Below the pieces are notes generated by a model that was not told the DNA's origin, made no database searches, and saw only the letters and a program-made list of their open reading frames with translations. Below, in pieces: positions 34,967-44,852 of a stretch of DNA of 64,000 bases; the stretch's first letter is position 1, and each line of letters starts with the position of its first letter. The translations under genes and the position numbers were made by a program. The DNA comes from Anabaena sp. PCC 7108 (lineage in GTDB: Bacteria; Cyanobacteriota; Cyanobacteriia; Cyanobacteriales; Nostocaceae). The stretch is from assembly GCF_000332135.1 (NCBI RefSeq), contig NZ_KB235896.1, forward strand, positions 620,001-684,000. Direction: 5' to 3'.

Positions 34967-36751
34967 TCAATTTAGAGTTTCTATCTCACATTCGCTAGGG
35001 GAACACAGCACTGGTTGTTGATAAAGTGGGACTGTAAAGGTGACAGTTGAGCCAAGTCCTTCGCCTAAACTGTAGAAATGAACTTCACCCCCCATTGCCT
35101 CTATAAGCTTTTGGGATATGGTTAGTCCTAAACCTGTGCCACCATAATGACGAGTGCGGGAACCATCCACCTGGGAAAATAATTGAAACAGTTTATCTTG
35201 CTTATCTAGGGAAACACCAATGCCAGTATCTGCGACTCGTACTTTGACAATGCCAGGTAATGCCTGTGGTTGCAGTTTGCCTTTGCTTTTTTTCAGGACT
35301 AAATCGGCACTAATCGTGACACCACCTTCGTGAGTAAATTTAATGGCATTCCCTACCAAATTGAGCATAACTTGTAACAATCTTTGATAGTTGCCTTGGA
35401 CGATGATTTCATCGGAGGTGATAGGCATTTGCATCTGGAGGCTCAGGTTTCTCATCTCAGCTTGGGGACGCGTAAAGCTTTCTACATCACTAAATAGCTC
35501 ATTTAGCTTAACTGGAGCGCAATCTAACTCCATTTTGCCAGCTTCGATTTTGGCAATGTCTAAAATATCATTGAGAATATTCAGTAGATGTAGTGATAAT
35601 TGGTGAGCTTCTGTCAAAAACTGATTTTGTTCTTCGGGATCATCTGCCATCCCTTCTAAAATCAGCTTCAAAAAGCCAATCATGCCATTCAGGGGTGTCC
35701 GAATTTCATGGGATACATTAGCCAGAAATTCGCTTTTTAAGCGGGAAGCTTCTTCAGCCTTTTGCCGTGCTGCTTCTAGTTCTTTATATAAAGTAGCGTG
35801 TGCGATCGCAGTTCCCAGTTGATCTGCCAGTTCTTTAGTTAATTCTCGTTCTGTTTCTGTTAACAGATAGCATTCATCATTTAAGCTGAGAGCAACTAAC
35901 CCATTTGCTTGGTCTTGATAACTAGTAGCAACCAACAAAAATTTTTGCGGACCAGAACTTATCTGCACAGGCATCTCTATCACCATTGGTTCCAGAGTAG
36001 TTAAAGCCTGAGTAAAAGCAGGCTCAGAGGATATATCTATTTCTGAGCCAAGCATAGGATCTAAATCTGGTTGGTGATACTCAGCTATTACCTGAACTTT
36101 TGAGCTAGAAAGCTGATAAGGACAGATAATACAGCGCTCTAGCTTGAGTACTTTTCCTAAAGTATCAACTGTTTGCTGCCAAATAACATCTAGATCAAGT
36201 GTTCGGCGGATATTTCTGGTGATTTTATTTAATAATTTTTGGTGTTGCGGCGATGCCTGTGGCACACTAGGCGAAGGCAAAGCCGGTTCTTGTTGTGAAG
36301 GCGAAATAGAAGCCTGATTCACTTCTTGAGCCTTGGCTGTAGCTTGCAACAACCTACCCATCACCAAAACTGTAGTCGCGGTTTGACCCAATCGCGGCAT
36401 CATCGGAGTGATTGTCAACTCCAACTCTAATAACTCCTGACTGCATTTAAACCAGCACTGAACTCTTTCTGGTACTAAGCTTGTTAAAATCCGGTGTAAT
36501 CGTTCCAGATAAGCAACTTTATCCACCGGAGTAAAGTTTTCACTCTCATTGAGCGTATCAATTCTTTTCTCAGTCTTTAAATCTAGGAGTTCGCTATGCT
36601 GCCAATCAAATGTCAGATAGCGCCCAGACCGATCTTGCGTATATACCAACTCAGATCCGAGAGTTAGTAATGCGCCATTCGTAGTGCGGGGAATAGATTC
36701 CCGATTCTGAGAAAATAAATTCGGCAATTGGGTATTTGCAGTAATAGTCAT
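34967..36751 (-). CDS. GAF-domain sensor histidine kinase
   Basis: A 594-residue soluble kinase. A PAS-like region lies at residues 25-135 (LVYTQDRSGRYLTFDW), a Ser/Gln/Pro-rich linker near 145-168, a GAF domain at about 175-325 and a short coiled coil (LYKELEAARQKAEEASR). The HisKA box reads LANVSHEIRTPLNG; HATPase motifs are NLVGNAIKFTHEGG, ADTGIGVS and GTGLGLTIS. There is no receiver domain, and no partner regulator is adjacent. The GAF domain has no obvious bilin-binding cysteine in the canonical position. Confidence 0.9.
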   Translation of the reverse strand: MTITANTQLPNLFSQNRESIPRTTNGALLTLGSELVYTQDRSGRYLTFDWQHSELLDLKTEKRIDTLNESENFTPVDKVAYLERLHRILTSLVPERVQCWFKCSQELLELELTITPMMPRLGQTATTVLVMGRLLQATAKAQEVNQASISPSQQEPALPSPSVPQASPQHQKLLNKITRNIRRTLDLDVIWQQTVDTLGKVLKLERCIICPYQLSSSKVQVIAEYHQPDLDPMLGSEIDISSEPAFTQALTTLEPMVIEMPVQISSGPQKFLLVATSYQDQANGLVALSLNDECYLLTETERELTKELADQLGTAIAHATLYKELEAARQKAEEASRLKSEFLANVSHEIRTPLNGMIGFLKLILEGMADDPEEQNQFLTEAHQLSLHLLNILNDILDIAKIEAGKMELDCAPVKLNELFSDVESFTRPQAEMRNLSLQMQMPITSDEIIVQGNYQRLLQVMLNLVGNAIKFTHEGGVTISADLVLKKSKGKLQPQALPGIVKVRVADTGIGVSLDKQDKLFQLFSQVDGSRTRHYGGTGLGLTISQKLIEAMGGEVHFYSLGEGLGSTVTFTVPLYQQPVLCSPSECEIETLN

Positions 36752-36904
36752 TAATCGAGTTGGATAGACAAATTGCTTTCCACCGTAGTTGTACTAAAGC
36801 TGCTTAAATTTTGGCATAAACTTTTACAGCTTTTACATTTTCGATTGTGTATTTTTGACTTTTCTGGAATCTAGCACCTTAAAATTTACATTTCTTATCA
36901 TTAG

Positions 36905-37020
36905 GGGGATTGGGGAGATGGGCGACGCGGTGACGCGGAGATAAAGAGACGGGGGGACGCGGAGAAATAATTACCTCCTGCACCCTGCCTTCTGCCTTCT
37001 GCCTCCTGCCTCCTGCCTTC
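36905..37020. repeat. GACGCGG and CCTGCCT/TTCTGCC repeats
   Basis: GACGCGG/GATGGGC units at 36915-36965 and CTGCCTT/CTGCCTC units at 36976-37020, between two minus-strand genes. The composition matches the panB-Uma2 spacer. Confidence 0.75.
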
Positions 37021-37039
37021 TGGTGATTGATCTCTAATT

Positions 37040-37276
37040 TCAATCGTTCCATTCCCCGCGAGGAGGAACTGGTGTCCGCACAGGGGTACGTGTTAGCTCA
37101 TCATCTCTAGGTACATCACCGCGCAACCATTGGCGGATTGCCACCTCAATCACCTTACTTGGGTCATTGGTAAGATGCTGAATTTGTTTTATTAACTCGG
37201 AGTCTAGACGAACGGCTATTTCTACCTTATCGGGGTGACTGTTTTCCGCATCGGTAGGTCTTTCTTGCATATTCAT
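37040..37276 (-). CDS. small ribbon-helix-helix-like protein
   Basis: A 78-residue protein whose middle (DKVEIAVRLDSELIKQIQHLTNDPSKVIEVAIR, given here in outline: strand VEIAVRLD, helix SELIKQIQHL, helix DPSKVIEVAIRQWL) fits the MetJ/Arc DNA-binding fold. The Pro/Arg-rich tail (TRTPVRTPVPPRGEW) is unlike a standard repressor. RHH proteins are often antitoxins, but no toxin gene is adjacent. Start may be Met1 or Met3 (37270). Confidence 0.6.
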   Translation of the reverse strand: MNMQERPTDAENSHPDKVEIAVRLDSELIKQIQHLTNDPSKVIEVAIRQWLRGDVPRDDELTRTPVRTPVPPRGEWND

Positions 37277-37635
37277 GGGTTTAGATGCTCTGAAATGGTT
37301 TTGTCCAAAGCTGTGTCAAGCAGTTATATTCATGATTCAGGCTATTTCACTGCACGAACATGGAAATAAAAAGTACAGTTACATAGTTACCCGAAATAGT
37401 ACCAAAATAACAGCGTCAGGTTTTAAGTGGCAATTTTCTTATAACTCGCTAGACAGTAGCTCCCCTCTCTAGAAGTTTTGTTAGTAAATCAGTAGTTGCA
37501 GGTAATTGCCAAGGGTAATTACCTTTTATCCCTAAGTGTACTTAATTTATTTTATTGTAAGCTCCCAGTTGATTAATTCCAGCAGCTATCAATAGAGTTT
37601 CATAATATCCTTAAAAATTCACCTACCCTTGTGAG
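37277..37635. other. intergenic region between divergent RHH and lepA genes
   Basis: AT-rich, with one 65-codon ORF at 37275-37472 that overlaps the RHH start and has no recognisable content; I regard it as spurious. The rest of the gap is the repeat array at 37636-37803. Confidence 0.4.
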
Positions 37636-37803
37636 GATGGGGAGATGGGGAGATGGGGAGATGGGGAGGAATCACCAATCACCAATCACCAATCACCAAT
37701 CACCAATCACCAATCACCAATCACCAATCACCAATCACCAATCACCAATCACCAATCACCAATCACCAATTACCAATTACCCATTACCAATTACCCATTA
37801 CCA
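37636..37803. repeat. octamer GATGGGGA array and 14-copy AATCACC heptamer array
   Basis: Four units of GATGGGGA (from about 37636), then exactly 14 perfect copies of AATCACC at 37670-37767, decaying into AATTACC/CATTACC units to 37803. The array ends 68 bases before the lepA ATG, so it lies in its promoter or leader. It has no spacers and is not CRISPR. Confidence 0.93.
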
Positions 37804-37871
37804 AAGAAAGCATTAAAATACATTAAGTAAATAACTTTCACTTTTGGTTGCTGCTGAAGCAAAGATAGTAT

Positions 37872-39683
37872 ATGACTGACGTTCCCGCAGTTCGCATTCG
37901 CAATTTTTGTATTATTGCTCACATTGACCACGGGAAATCTACTCTCGCTGATCGCCTTCTACAAGCTACTGGAACTGTAGAAAATCGACAGATGAAGGAA
38001 CAGTTTCTCGACAACATGGATCTGGAACGGGAGCGCGGCATTACAATTAAGCTGCAAGCTGCCCGGATGAACTACACTGCTCAAGATGGCCAGCAGTATG
38101 TTTTAAATTTAATTGATACTCCTGGACACGTAGACTTTTCCTATGAAGTTTCGCGTTCTCTGGCTGCTTGTGAAGGTGCTTTGTTAGTAGTAGATGCCTC
38201 CCAAGGTGTAGAAGCACAAACTTTGGCAAATGTGTATTTGGCACTGGAGCATAATCTAGAAATTATCCCAGTTTTGAATAAAATCGACTTGCCAGGGGCA
38301 GAACCTGAGAGGGTAATTGGCGAAATTGAAGAAATTATTGGTTTAGATTGCAGTGGGGCAATTTTGGCTTCGGCTAAAGAGGGAATTGGTGTTCCAGAAA
38401 TTTTAGAGGCTATCGTTGAGCGCATACCACCAGCACCAGATAAAATTGGTGAACCCTTACGGGCTTTGATTTTTGACAGTTACTATGATAGTTACCGGGG
38501 TGTAATTGTCTACTTCCGAGTCATGGATGGTAGTTTGAGAAAGGGCGATCGCATTTACTTGATGGCATCTGAGAAAGAATACGATATTGATGAGATAGGC
38601 GTGCTTTGTCCTACCCAAACCCAAGTAGAAGAACTACACGCTGGGGAAGTGGGTTATTTAGCCGCATCAATTAGGGCTGTAGCTGACGCACGGGTAGGAG
38701 ACACCATTACCCTAGCTAAAGCCAAAGCCACAGAAGCTTTACCTGGTTACACCGAAGCCAACCCAATGGTTTTCTGTGGAATGTTCCCCATTGATGCTGA
38801 TCAATTTAAGGATTTGCGAGAAGCTTTAGAAAAACTCGAACTCAACGATGCTGCACTGCATTATGAACCAGAAACTTCTAGCGCTATGGGGTTTGGCTTT
38901 CGTTGTGGGTTCTTAGGTTTGCTGCACATGGAAATTGTCCAAGAACGCCTAGAGCGTGAGTATAACCTAGATTTAATTATCACAGCCCCTTCAGTGGTTT
39001 ATAAGGTGATCACCATTAAAGGTGAGGAAGTGTACATTGATAATCCTAGTCGTTTACCTGAACCTAATGAACGCCAAAAAATAGAAGAACCCTACGTCAA
39101 AGTAGAAATGATTACCCCAGAAACTTACGTTGGCGCTTTAATGGAGTTGTCGCAAAATCGTCGGGGTATCTTCAAAGATATGAAATATCTCACCCAAGGA
39201 CGGACTACACTCACTTATGAGCTACCTTTGGCAGAAGTAGTTACAGACTTTTTTGACCAAATGAAGTCTCGCTCTCGCGGTTATGCCAGTATGGAATATC
39301 ATCTGATTGGCTACCGAGAGGATCATTTGGTGAAGTTGGATATCATGATTAACGGTGAACCAGTAGATTCCTTAGCGATGATTGTGCATCGGGATAAAGC
39401 CTACAATGTGGGTAGAGCAATGGCGGAAAAGCTGAAAGAACTCATTCCTCGTCATCAATTCAAAGTCCCCATTCAAGCATCTATTGGTAGTAAAGTCATT
39501 GCCAGTGAACACATTCCCGCCATTAGGAAAGACGTACTAGCTAAATGCTACGGTGGTGATATTAGCCGTAAGAAAAAACTCTTGCAGAAACAAGCTAAGG
39601 GTAAAAAGCGGATGAAAGCGGTAGGTACGGTGGATGTACCACAGGAAGCATTTATGGCTGTACTGCGTTTAGATCAAAAATAA
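37872..39683 (+). CDS. lepA: elongation factor 4 (LepA)
   Basis: A 603-residue translational GTPase that acts on stalled or misplaced ribosomes. G1 is [13 protein letters not shown], switch II is DTPGHVDF and G4 is NKIDLPGA. It lacks EF-G domain IV and ends in the LepA-specific C-terminal domain ([19 protein letters not shown], then [20 protein letters not shown]). Length is exactly typical. A heptamer array lies just before the start, and a clear terminator follows the stop. Confidence 0.98.
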   Translation: MTDVPAVRIRNFCIIAHIDHGKSTLADRLLQATGTVENRQMKEQFLDNMDLERERGITIKLQAARMNYTAQDGQQYVLNLIDTPGHVDFSYEVSRSLAACEGALLVVDASQGVEAQTLANVYLALEHNLEIIPVLNKIDLPGAEPERVIGEIEEIIGLDCSGAILASAKEGIGVPEILEAIVERIPPAPDKIGEPLRALIFDSYYDSYRGVIVYFRVMDGSLRKGDRIYLMASEKEYDIDEIGVLCPTQTQVEELHAGEVGYLAASIRAVADARVGDTITLAKAKATEALPGYTEANPMVFCGMFPIDADQFKDLREALEKLELNDAALHYEPETSSAMGFGFRCGFLGLLHMEIVQERLEREYNLDLIITAPSVVYKVITIKGEEVYIDNPSRLPEPNERQKIEEPYVKVEMITPETYVGALMELSQNRRGIFKDMKYLTQGRTTLTYELPLAEVVTDFFDQMKSRSRGYASMEYHLIGYREDHLVKLDIMINGEPVDSLAMIVHRDKAYNVGRAMAEKLKELIPRHQFKVPIQASIGSKVIASEHIPAIRKDVLAKCYGGDISRKKKLLQKQAKGKKRMKAVGTVDVPQEAFMAVLRLDQK

Positions 39684-39693
39684 GATTACTAAG

Positions 39694-39714
39694 GCAGGGA
39701 AAAACCCTGCTTTT
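39694..39714 (+). terminator. rho-independent terminator of lepA
   Basis: GCAGGG, a 5-A loop, CCCTGC, then TTTT; 11 bases after the stop codon. Confidence 0.88.
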
Positions 39715-40134
39715 CAAATCTGTATCTGTGGTGGAAAAAGTAACGAAGAATTATATTTTTGTAATCACCCAAGTTTTTAGTTATCTAGTTGAGGCTGGTA
39801 ATGGTTGATTGGTCATTGGTGATTGGTAATAGGGGTAAAGTCAAGGTACGCGCAAAATTTATCACGATGTAAATTTTTTGTAACAAATTCAACCTTATCG
39901 CCTGTGTCTATACAGTCATCACCATGCAAAACCGGGTAAATTGTACGCGAAGGCTGAAACTGAGATGGGGTAACCCTGTGAAAAAACTATGATTATGCTG
40001 CTAGTTTTGATCAAATTTCCACGAAAAATCGTCGTTTCAGGCACTTAAATTTTTCTTAGCATACAAAAAACCTTTTTTGGCACGGTGATACCTACCAGCC
40101 GTCAAAATCCAGATCCACGCCACACAACGAATAG

Positions 40135-40335
40135 TTCTAACCCACATTCCGCACCCTGGGGTGTCACATAGTATTATCACTTAATTCTCTCTTGATTTTT
40201 GGATATAAATTATGCCTTATCGACATCATGTATCCGTTAATTCATTGAGATGTGGTATACAATACATCCTCATATCATCACAAAAAAGAGTAAAAACCGA
40301 TTGTGACAGTTGAGGGTGCGGAAGATAGGTTCTAA
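40135..40335. mobile_element. MITE-like element with 34-base imperfect inverted ends
   Basis: The left end (40135-40168, TTCTAACCC then TTCCGCACCCT then TGTCACA) is matched in reverse complement by the right end (40302-40335, TGTGACA then AGGGTGCGGAA then TTCTAA). The 133-base interior has no convincing ORF. It resembles a deletion derivative of an insertion sequence, with the ends kept and the transposase lost. A second, complete copy was not found in this window. Confidence 0.65.
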
Positions 40336-40391
40336 AACACCGCTGGTATCTTTTTTGTGGTTCCCCCCAAGGGAATTCATTTAAGGATTCG

Positions 40392-41285
40392 TTAAGTTGT
40401 TGCCTGATATAAAGCAACTACTTGGTTGGAAATTGAACGTGTCAAACGCTTTGGTAAAATATTAAGAAAGCTCTCTAGCAGAAATTTTAGACCTAAAATT
40501 AAGTCTTGATCATGATATGGAGTACCTCCATAGACAATAGCTCCCCTACGATAGTCAATAAGCGAAAAACCAGTTTCACCTAGCGTTTGATCCCACTCAG
40601 TATCTGTACGACAAGAAATATGCCCATATATAGGAACTTCTTTACCATTAATTAAGAATTTTGTGGGATTATCTCTCAAATCATTTTGTAAGGCTTTAGT
40701 CTTAGAACGTGCATTTGAAAGCCAATAACTCTTTTGAAAGATGTTAGGTTCGTTTGGAGTTGTCAATATGAAATAGCCTCCTGTTTTGATGACTCTACGT
40801 AGTTCCTTTAAGAAGCCCGTAGGATTAAGGATATGTTCAATAACTTCTGAGCAATACAATAGGTCAACAGAGCCGTCGTCTAGGGGTAAACTATTAGTAA
40901 TATCAACGGTCTTAAAGTCAATATTATCAGCATTGAAGTATTCTTTTCTCAAATTACAAATCCTATAGCTGGCAGGACTGCCTTCTAGCCCCAAGTAGTG
41001 GTATTTGACTGAGTAATTATCAAATAGCTGCTTGATGAGAAAAATATCTAATCCATCTCCACAACCAACGTCAACAAAGTTATGACTTGGTGTATCTTTG
41101 TTTATGGAGGACAATAATTGAATGTTCTTACTAATCAGGTCAGCAACTTCTTTGCGCTTGCGATACCAAAAGTAATTACCTGATGGAGTTCCTGTCTGTA
41201 AGTTTGCTTCATACTGAAACTTAACCTCCAGTATTTGAGCAATAATTTTGTTAACTTCGCTATAGCTCATAGACGTTTTATCCAT
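40392..41285 (-). CDS. SAM-dependent methyltransferase
   Basis: A 297-residue class I methyltransferase. The SAM loop is FVDVGCGDGLDIFL, followed by acidic residue EGS, DITNSLPLDDGSVDLLYCSEVIEHI (acidic motif and post-I region) and LRRVIKTGGYFILTTPNEPN. The C-terminal part is not typical of any class I know, so the acceptor is unknown; small molecule or sugar-lipid is possible. I use the ATG at 41285; a TTG at 41321 or an ATG at 41270 are alternatives, and none has a strong ribosome site. Confidence 0.82.
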   Translation of the reverse strand: MDKTSMSYSEVNKIIAQILEVKFQYEANLQTGTPSGNYFWYRKRKEVADLISKNIQLLSSINKDTPSHNFVDVGCGDGLDIFLIKQLFDNYSVKYHYLGLEGSPASYRICNLRKEYFNADNIDFKTVDITNSLPLDDGSVDLLYCSEVIEHILNPTGFLKELRRVIKTGGYFILTTPNEPNIFQKSYWLSNARSKTKALQNDLRDNPTKFLINGKEVPIYGHISCRTDTEWDQTLGETGFSLIDYRRGAIVYGGTPYHDQDLILGLKFLLESFLNILPKRLTRSISNQVVALYQATT

Positions 41286-42020
41286 AGGGTGAACGGAATT
41301 GTCAAGTTCATACTTTACCAAATGTCTATGAGCTTACCTTGCCAGACTGGCAATAAAAGTTGCCAGTATTAGACCGACTAAACCTACCTCCCCATATTGA
41401 TCAAGTATGGGTTCGGTTTCTGCCCCAAGTAAGCGCTTTATCAAAACAATTTTTTAAGAGGTTAAGGTATTCAAATAATTAAACCTTAGTCAGTAGTAAC
41501 AATAAATTTTGATTTTCTAATCATCAAATTTCCGCAACTATGGAAACAATAAAAGTCATCTAAAAATGACTAAATAGCCTCAACAATACTCAGTATGCTT
41601 TAATAAACTTTAACTATTAGCCGGGAAATTCATTTTTGGGCAGATGCCAGCGACTTTGAAGCGATCGCATGGATTTCTGTATGCTATAATATTATACCTT
41701 ATACTTAATTTTGCCAACAAGACTTGAAACCCTGATTTGGAATAGGTTCTAGCTTTATTCAGCCAGCCCTACGTATTTTCGTTTTTTCGCCTTAACCGAG
41801 GGGTATTGCAAAAGCATTACAGTCTTTGGGGATTTTAAAATCCCATATCTGAAATAGTTCCCTAAGTTTGACAACTCTGATAAGCTTTATGAAAAAAACT
41901 ATTAAAAAATTAAAAAATTTAGTCATCATCCTCATGGTAATTGCTAGACCTATCTTTTGAGATAAATATAGTTTTTGAATAGTTTTTGAGATTTTTGTAA
42001 ATCGTCGGGGAGTTGCGTAA
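41286..42020. other. 735-base gene-free region
   Basis: It lies between the methyltransferase and the glycosyltransferase, which are divergent. One HIP1 octamer near 41660 and A/T-rich runs are all I can see; no ORF, palindrome or tRNA. A GGGGAG ribosome site lies at 42007-42012. Confidence 0.5.
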
Positions 42021-43238
42021 ATGAAGATACTAGTACTGAGTTGGGAATTTCCGCCCAGGATAGTGGGAGGTATTGCCCGTCATGTAGCAGAATTATATCC
42101 AGAACTGGTAAAACTAGGGCATGAAATTCACCTGATTACACCTGAAGTTACACAAGCATCGTTGTATGAGGTAGTTGAAGGAATTCATGTACATCGATTA
42201 CCTGTGTCCCAAGGTAATGACTTTTTCCACTGGGTAGTTAATTTAAACGAAAGCATGGGACATCACGGTGGTAAGTTGATCATGGAAGAAGGCGGATTTG
42301 ATATTATCCATGCCCATGATTGGTTAGTTGGAGATGCGGCAATCGCTCTCAAGCATACCTTTAAAATTCCCCTCATCGCTACTATCCATGCGACTGAATA
42401 CGGGCGCTATAACGGTATTCACAATGAAACTCAACGCTACATTAACGATAAAGAAAATTCCTTGGCTTATAACGCTTGGCGTATTATTGTTTGTACCGAA
42501 TATATGCGATTAGAAGTACAAAGAGTACTACATAGTCCTAGCAACAAAATTGATGTTATTTATAACGGTATTCGACCAGAAAAAAAACAACACCACGAAG
42601 ATTTTCATGCCTTAGATTTTCGTCGCCAATTTGCCGATGATCATGAAAAAATCGTTTATTATTTGGGTCGCATGACCTATGAAAAAGGTGTACCCGTATT
42701 ACTTAATGCTGCGCCTAAGGTACTTTGGGAAATGGGAGGTTACGTTAAATTTGTGATCGTTGGTGGTGGTAATACCGACCATTTAAAAAGCCAAGCTTGG
42801 GATTTAGGAATTTGGGACAAATGCTATTTTACAGGTTTTCTATCTGATGATTACTTAGATAAATTCCAAACCATAGCTGACTGTGCAGTTTTTCCTAGTC
42901 TTTATGAACCCTTTGGTATTGTTGCGTTAGAAAGTTTTGCTTCTAGAGTCCCTGTAGTAGTTTCAGATATAGGTGGTTTTCCTGAAGTAGTACAGCATAC
43001 AAAAACGGGAATTACCACTTGCGTTAATAACTCCGATTCCCTAGCTTGGGGAATTTTGGAAGTCCTGAAAAATCCAGGTTATGGACAATGGTTGGTAGAT
43101 AACGCTTATGAAGATTTAGAACGACGTTTTAGTTGGCCGAAATTAGCTAAACAAACAGCAGTGGTTTATGAGAGAGTGGTAAGAGAGCGATCGCTTCACT
43201 CACTACACCCAGCACAGTCATCACCAATTGATTGGTAA
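42021..43238 (+). CDS. glycosyltransferase family 4
   Basis: A 405-residue GT-B enzyme. The acceptor domain begins MKILVLSWEFPPRIVGGIARHV, the glycine-rich start of glycogen-synthase-like GT4 proteins, with HAHDWLVGDAA in the middle. The donor domain has YYLGRMTYEKGVPVLL and the E-x7-E motif in PSLYEPFGIVALESFA, where both acidic residues are present. Its closest type is the starch/glycogen synthase-like GT4 group, but a role in polysaccharide or glycolipid synthesis is equally possible. It is followed on the same strand by the cyanophycinase-like gene. Confidence 0.88.
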   Translation: MKILVLSWEFPPRIVGGIARHVAELYPELVKLGHEIHLITPEVTQASLYEVVEGIHVHRLPVSQGNDFFHWVVNLNESMGHHGGKLIMEEGGFDIIHAHDWLVGDAAIALKHTFKIPLIATIHATEYGRYNGIHNETQRYINDKENSLAYNAWRIIVCTEYMRLEVQRVLHSPSNKIDVIYNGIRPEKKQHHEDFHALDFRRQFADDHEKIVYYLGRMTYEKGVPVLLNAAPKVLWEMGGYVKFVIVGGGNTDHLKSQAWDLGIWDKCYFTGFLSDDYLDKFQTIADCAVFPSLYEPFGIVALESFASRVPVVVSDIGGFPEVVQHTKTGITTCVNNSDSLAWGILEVLKNPGYGQWLVDNAYEDLERRFSWPKLAKQTAVVYERVVRERSLHSLHPAQSSPIDW

Positions 43239-43249
43239 TTAAACACCAA

Positions 43250-43267
43250 GGAAAACTGAGGTTTTCC
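43250..43267 (+). terminator. hairpin after the glycosyltransferase gene
   Basis: GGAAAAC, a 4-base loop and GTTTTCC, 12 bases after the stop. It has no T-run, so partial read-through into the next gene is possible. Confidence 0.5.
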
Positions 43268-43402
43268 CAGAGTATTGCAGAGAATTAATAATTACTCTCC
43301 ATTTTTTAGCGTAAAAAAACACTACAAAGTCTGTACGCTGGGAATTTTACCCTTTCTAATGAGAGAGTTAGCAGTAATTGCTGTTTGCGCCAAAAGATTA
43401 AT

Positions 43403-44449
43403 ATGACAAAGGCATTCCCAAATATAGCAAAGCGTTGGAAGAATGCAAAAACTATGTTGTTGAAAATGGTAAACCACATCATCAACCATTTGACAGCAAA
43501 CCTGAAGCGCTATTTCCGAGATATCACAACTGATGTCCGTCCTCCCGCAGCTAAAACAGGTTATAAGCTACCTCTGTTAGCTGGCCCTGTGCATAATTTG
43601 GGTGGAGGTGGTCCCGATGTCGATGACGCTATCCAGTGGATGATTAACACCGTTAGAGGAGGGAGTAATTCTGATCACAAAGTCAATGTTTTAGTGATTC
43701 GGGCTGCTGGTGACGATGATTACAATCAGCTAATTTATCGCATGAGAGGTGTCAATTATGTAGAAACTTTAATTATTAGCAATAGACAAGAAGCCAACAG
43801 AACCGATATTTTTGATAAAGTCAGAAATGCCGGTGTCATTTTCTTTGCGGGTGGTGATCAATGTGAATATATTCGCAACTGGAAAAACACGAAATTAGAA
43901 GTTGCTGTTAAGTCGGTTTACGATAAAGGTGGTGCTATTGGTGGCACAAGTGCAGGGGCAATGATTCAAAGTGAATATATTTATGATTCTTGCGCTTGTG
44001 AAGATAGTATTGAAAGTGCAGAAGTACTTGATGATCCCTATCGTAATGTTACCTTTACCTATAACTTTTTTCAGTGGAAGTATTTGCGAAAAACCATCAT
44101 TGATACTCATTTCGATGAACGGAAAAGAATGGGTAGAATTATGGTTTTTATTGCCCGTCAAATTCAAGATGGTGTATCTGCAACTGCATTAGGTATAGCT
44201 ATTAGTGAAGAAACTTCTTTACTGGTTGATAAATACGGTATTGCTAAAGTTATGGGCAGAGGTGCAGCATATTTTATTTTAGGAGATCATCCACCAGAAG
44301 TCTGTCAACCTGGAACTCCGCTGACTTTTCACGATTATAAAATTTGGAGAGTTCCTAGAGGTGAGACATTTGATTTAAACAAATTACCTTCAAAGGGTTA
44401 TTATCTCAGGAGTGTGAAGCGGGGAAGGTTTGACTCAGATCCTTATTAA
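43403..44449 (+). CDS. cyanophycinase-like S51-family peptidase
   Basis: A 348-residue protein of the peptidase S51 group, whose cyanobacterial members cut the nitrogen reserve cyanophycin to beta-Asp-Arg dipeptides. The nucleophile is Ser183 in GGTSAGAM; GGDQCEYI and the arginine-rich DTHFDERKRMGR are also present. The last motif usually reads DQHF in cyanophycinase, so Gln is replaced by Thr. The first 55 residues are a basic helix-rich extension (ANLKRYFRDI) not found in short CphB. I start at the ATG at 43403, not a TTG at 43385. True cyanophycin activity is likely but not certain. Confidence 0.8.
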   Translation: MTKAFPNIAKRWKNAKTMLLKMVNHIINHLTANLKRYFRDITTDVRPPAAKTGYKLPLLAGPVHNLGGGGPDVDDAIQWMINTVRGGSNSDHKVNVLVIRAAGDDDYNQLIYRMRGVNYVETLIISNRQEANRTDIFDKVRNAGVIFFAGGDQCEYIRNWKNTKLEVAVKSVYDKGGAIGGTSAGAMIQSEYIYDSCACEDSIESAEVLDDPYRNVTFTYNFFQWKYLRKTIIDTHFDERKRMGRIMVFIARQIQDGVSATALGIAISEETSLLVDKYGIAKVMGRGAAYFILGDHPPEVCQPGTPLTFHDYKIWRVPRGETFDLNKLPSKGYYLRSVKRGRFDSDPY

Positions 44450-44630
44450 TTCAGAGGGAACAGGAAGCAACTCTTAACAGGAAAAACTCATGTTTAAAAA
44501 CATGAGATTGAAATAATGACACTGTTTTTTTGGTGCTACGCATCTCAAAAAACATCCTTTTTTTGACTGAGCTTTAAACTCAGAACTAAAGTTTCTTATC
44601 TGTTCCCTGTTAAGAGTTCCCTGTTCCCTT
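44448..44630. mobile_element. interspersed element, copy A (183 bp)
   Basis: Highly similar in reverse complement to 61761-61932. Both contain the perfect palindrome CTCATGTTTAAAAACATGAG, the run GAAATAATGACACTG and AACATCCTTTTTTTGAC, and both end in GTTCCCTGTTCCC. Copy A begins inside the stop codon of the cyanophycinase-like gene. Ends are marked by GGGAACAGG-type sequences. No protein is likely. Confidence 0.85.
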
Positions 44631-44852
44631 TTTTTTGTAATTTGGTGAGAAGAATTCAATAGACATCTTCGGAAAAAATTGTAGAGCCGAGAATCCCTAC
44701 CCATGCAATGTTTCTACAAGGGTTAGAAGAAACACATATTTAATTTTTATCCAGATATCTAATCTATATGAATAACTATAAATTGTGTGGTCTGTTATTT
44801 CCTAATGCAGCTTTAAAAATTCCATATCTGTTGTGCTGTGCGACAACATACC

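Noticed and set aside
37275-37472. 65-codon plus-strand ORF
   Set aside because: It overlaps the RHH gene start, has no ribosome site and no conserved look.
37631-37830. Two overlapping open frames rich in NHQSPIT-type repeats
   Set aside because: They are translations of the AATCACC array, whose unit has no stop codon in several frames. No start site or non-repeat content supports a protein.
40226-40417. 63-codon minus-strand ORF downstream of the methyltransferase
   Set aside because: It lies mostly within the 40135-40335 element and overlaps the methyltransferase end; the peptide has no recognisable content.
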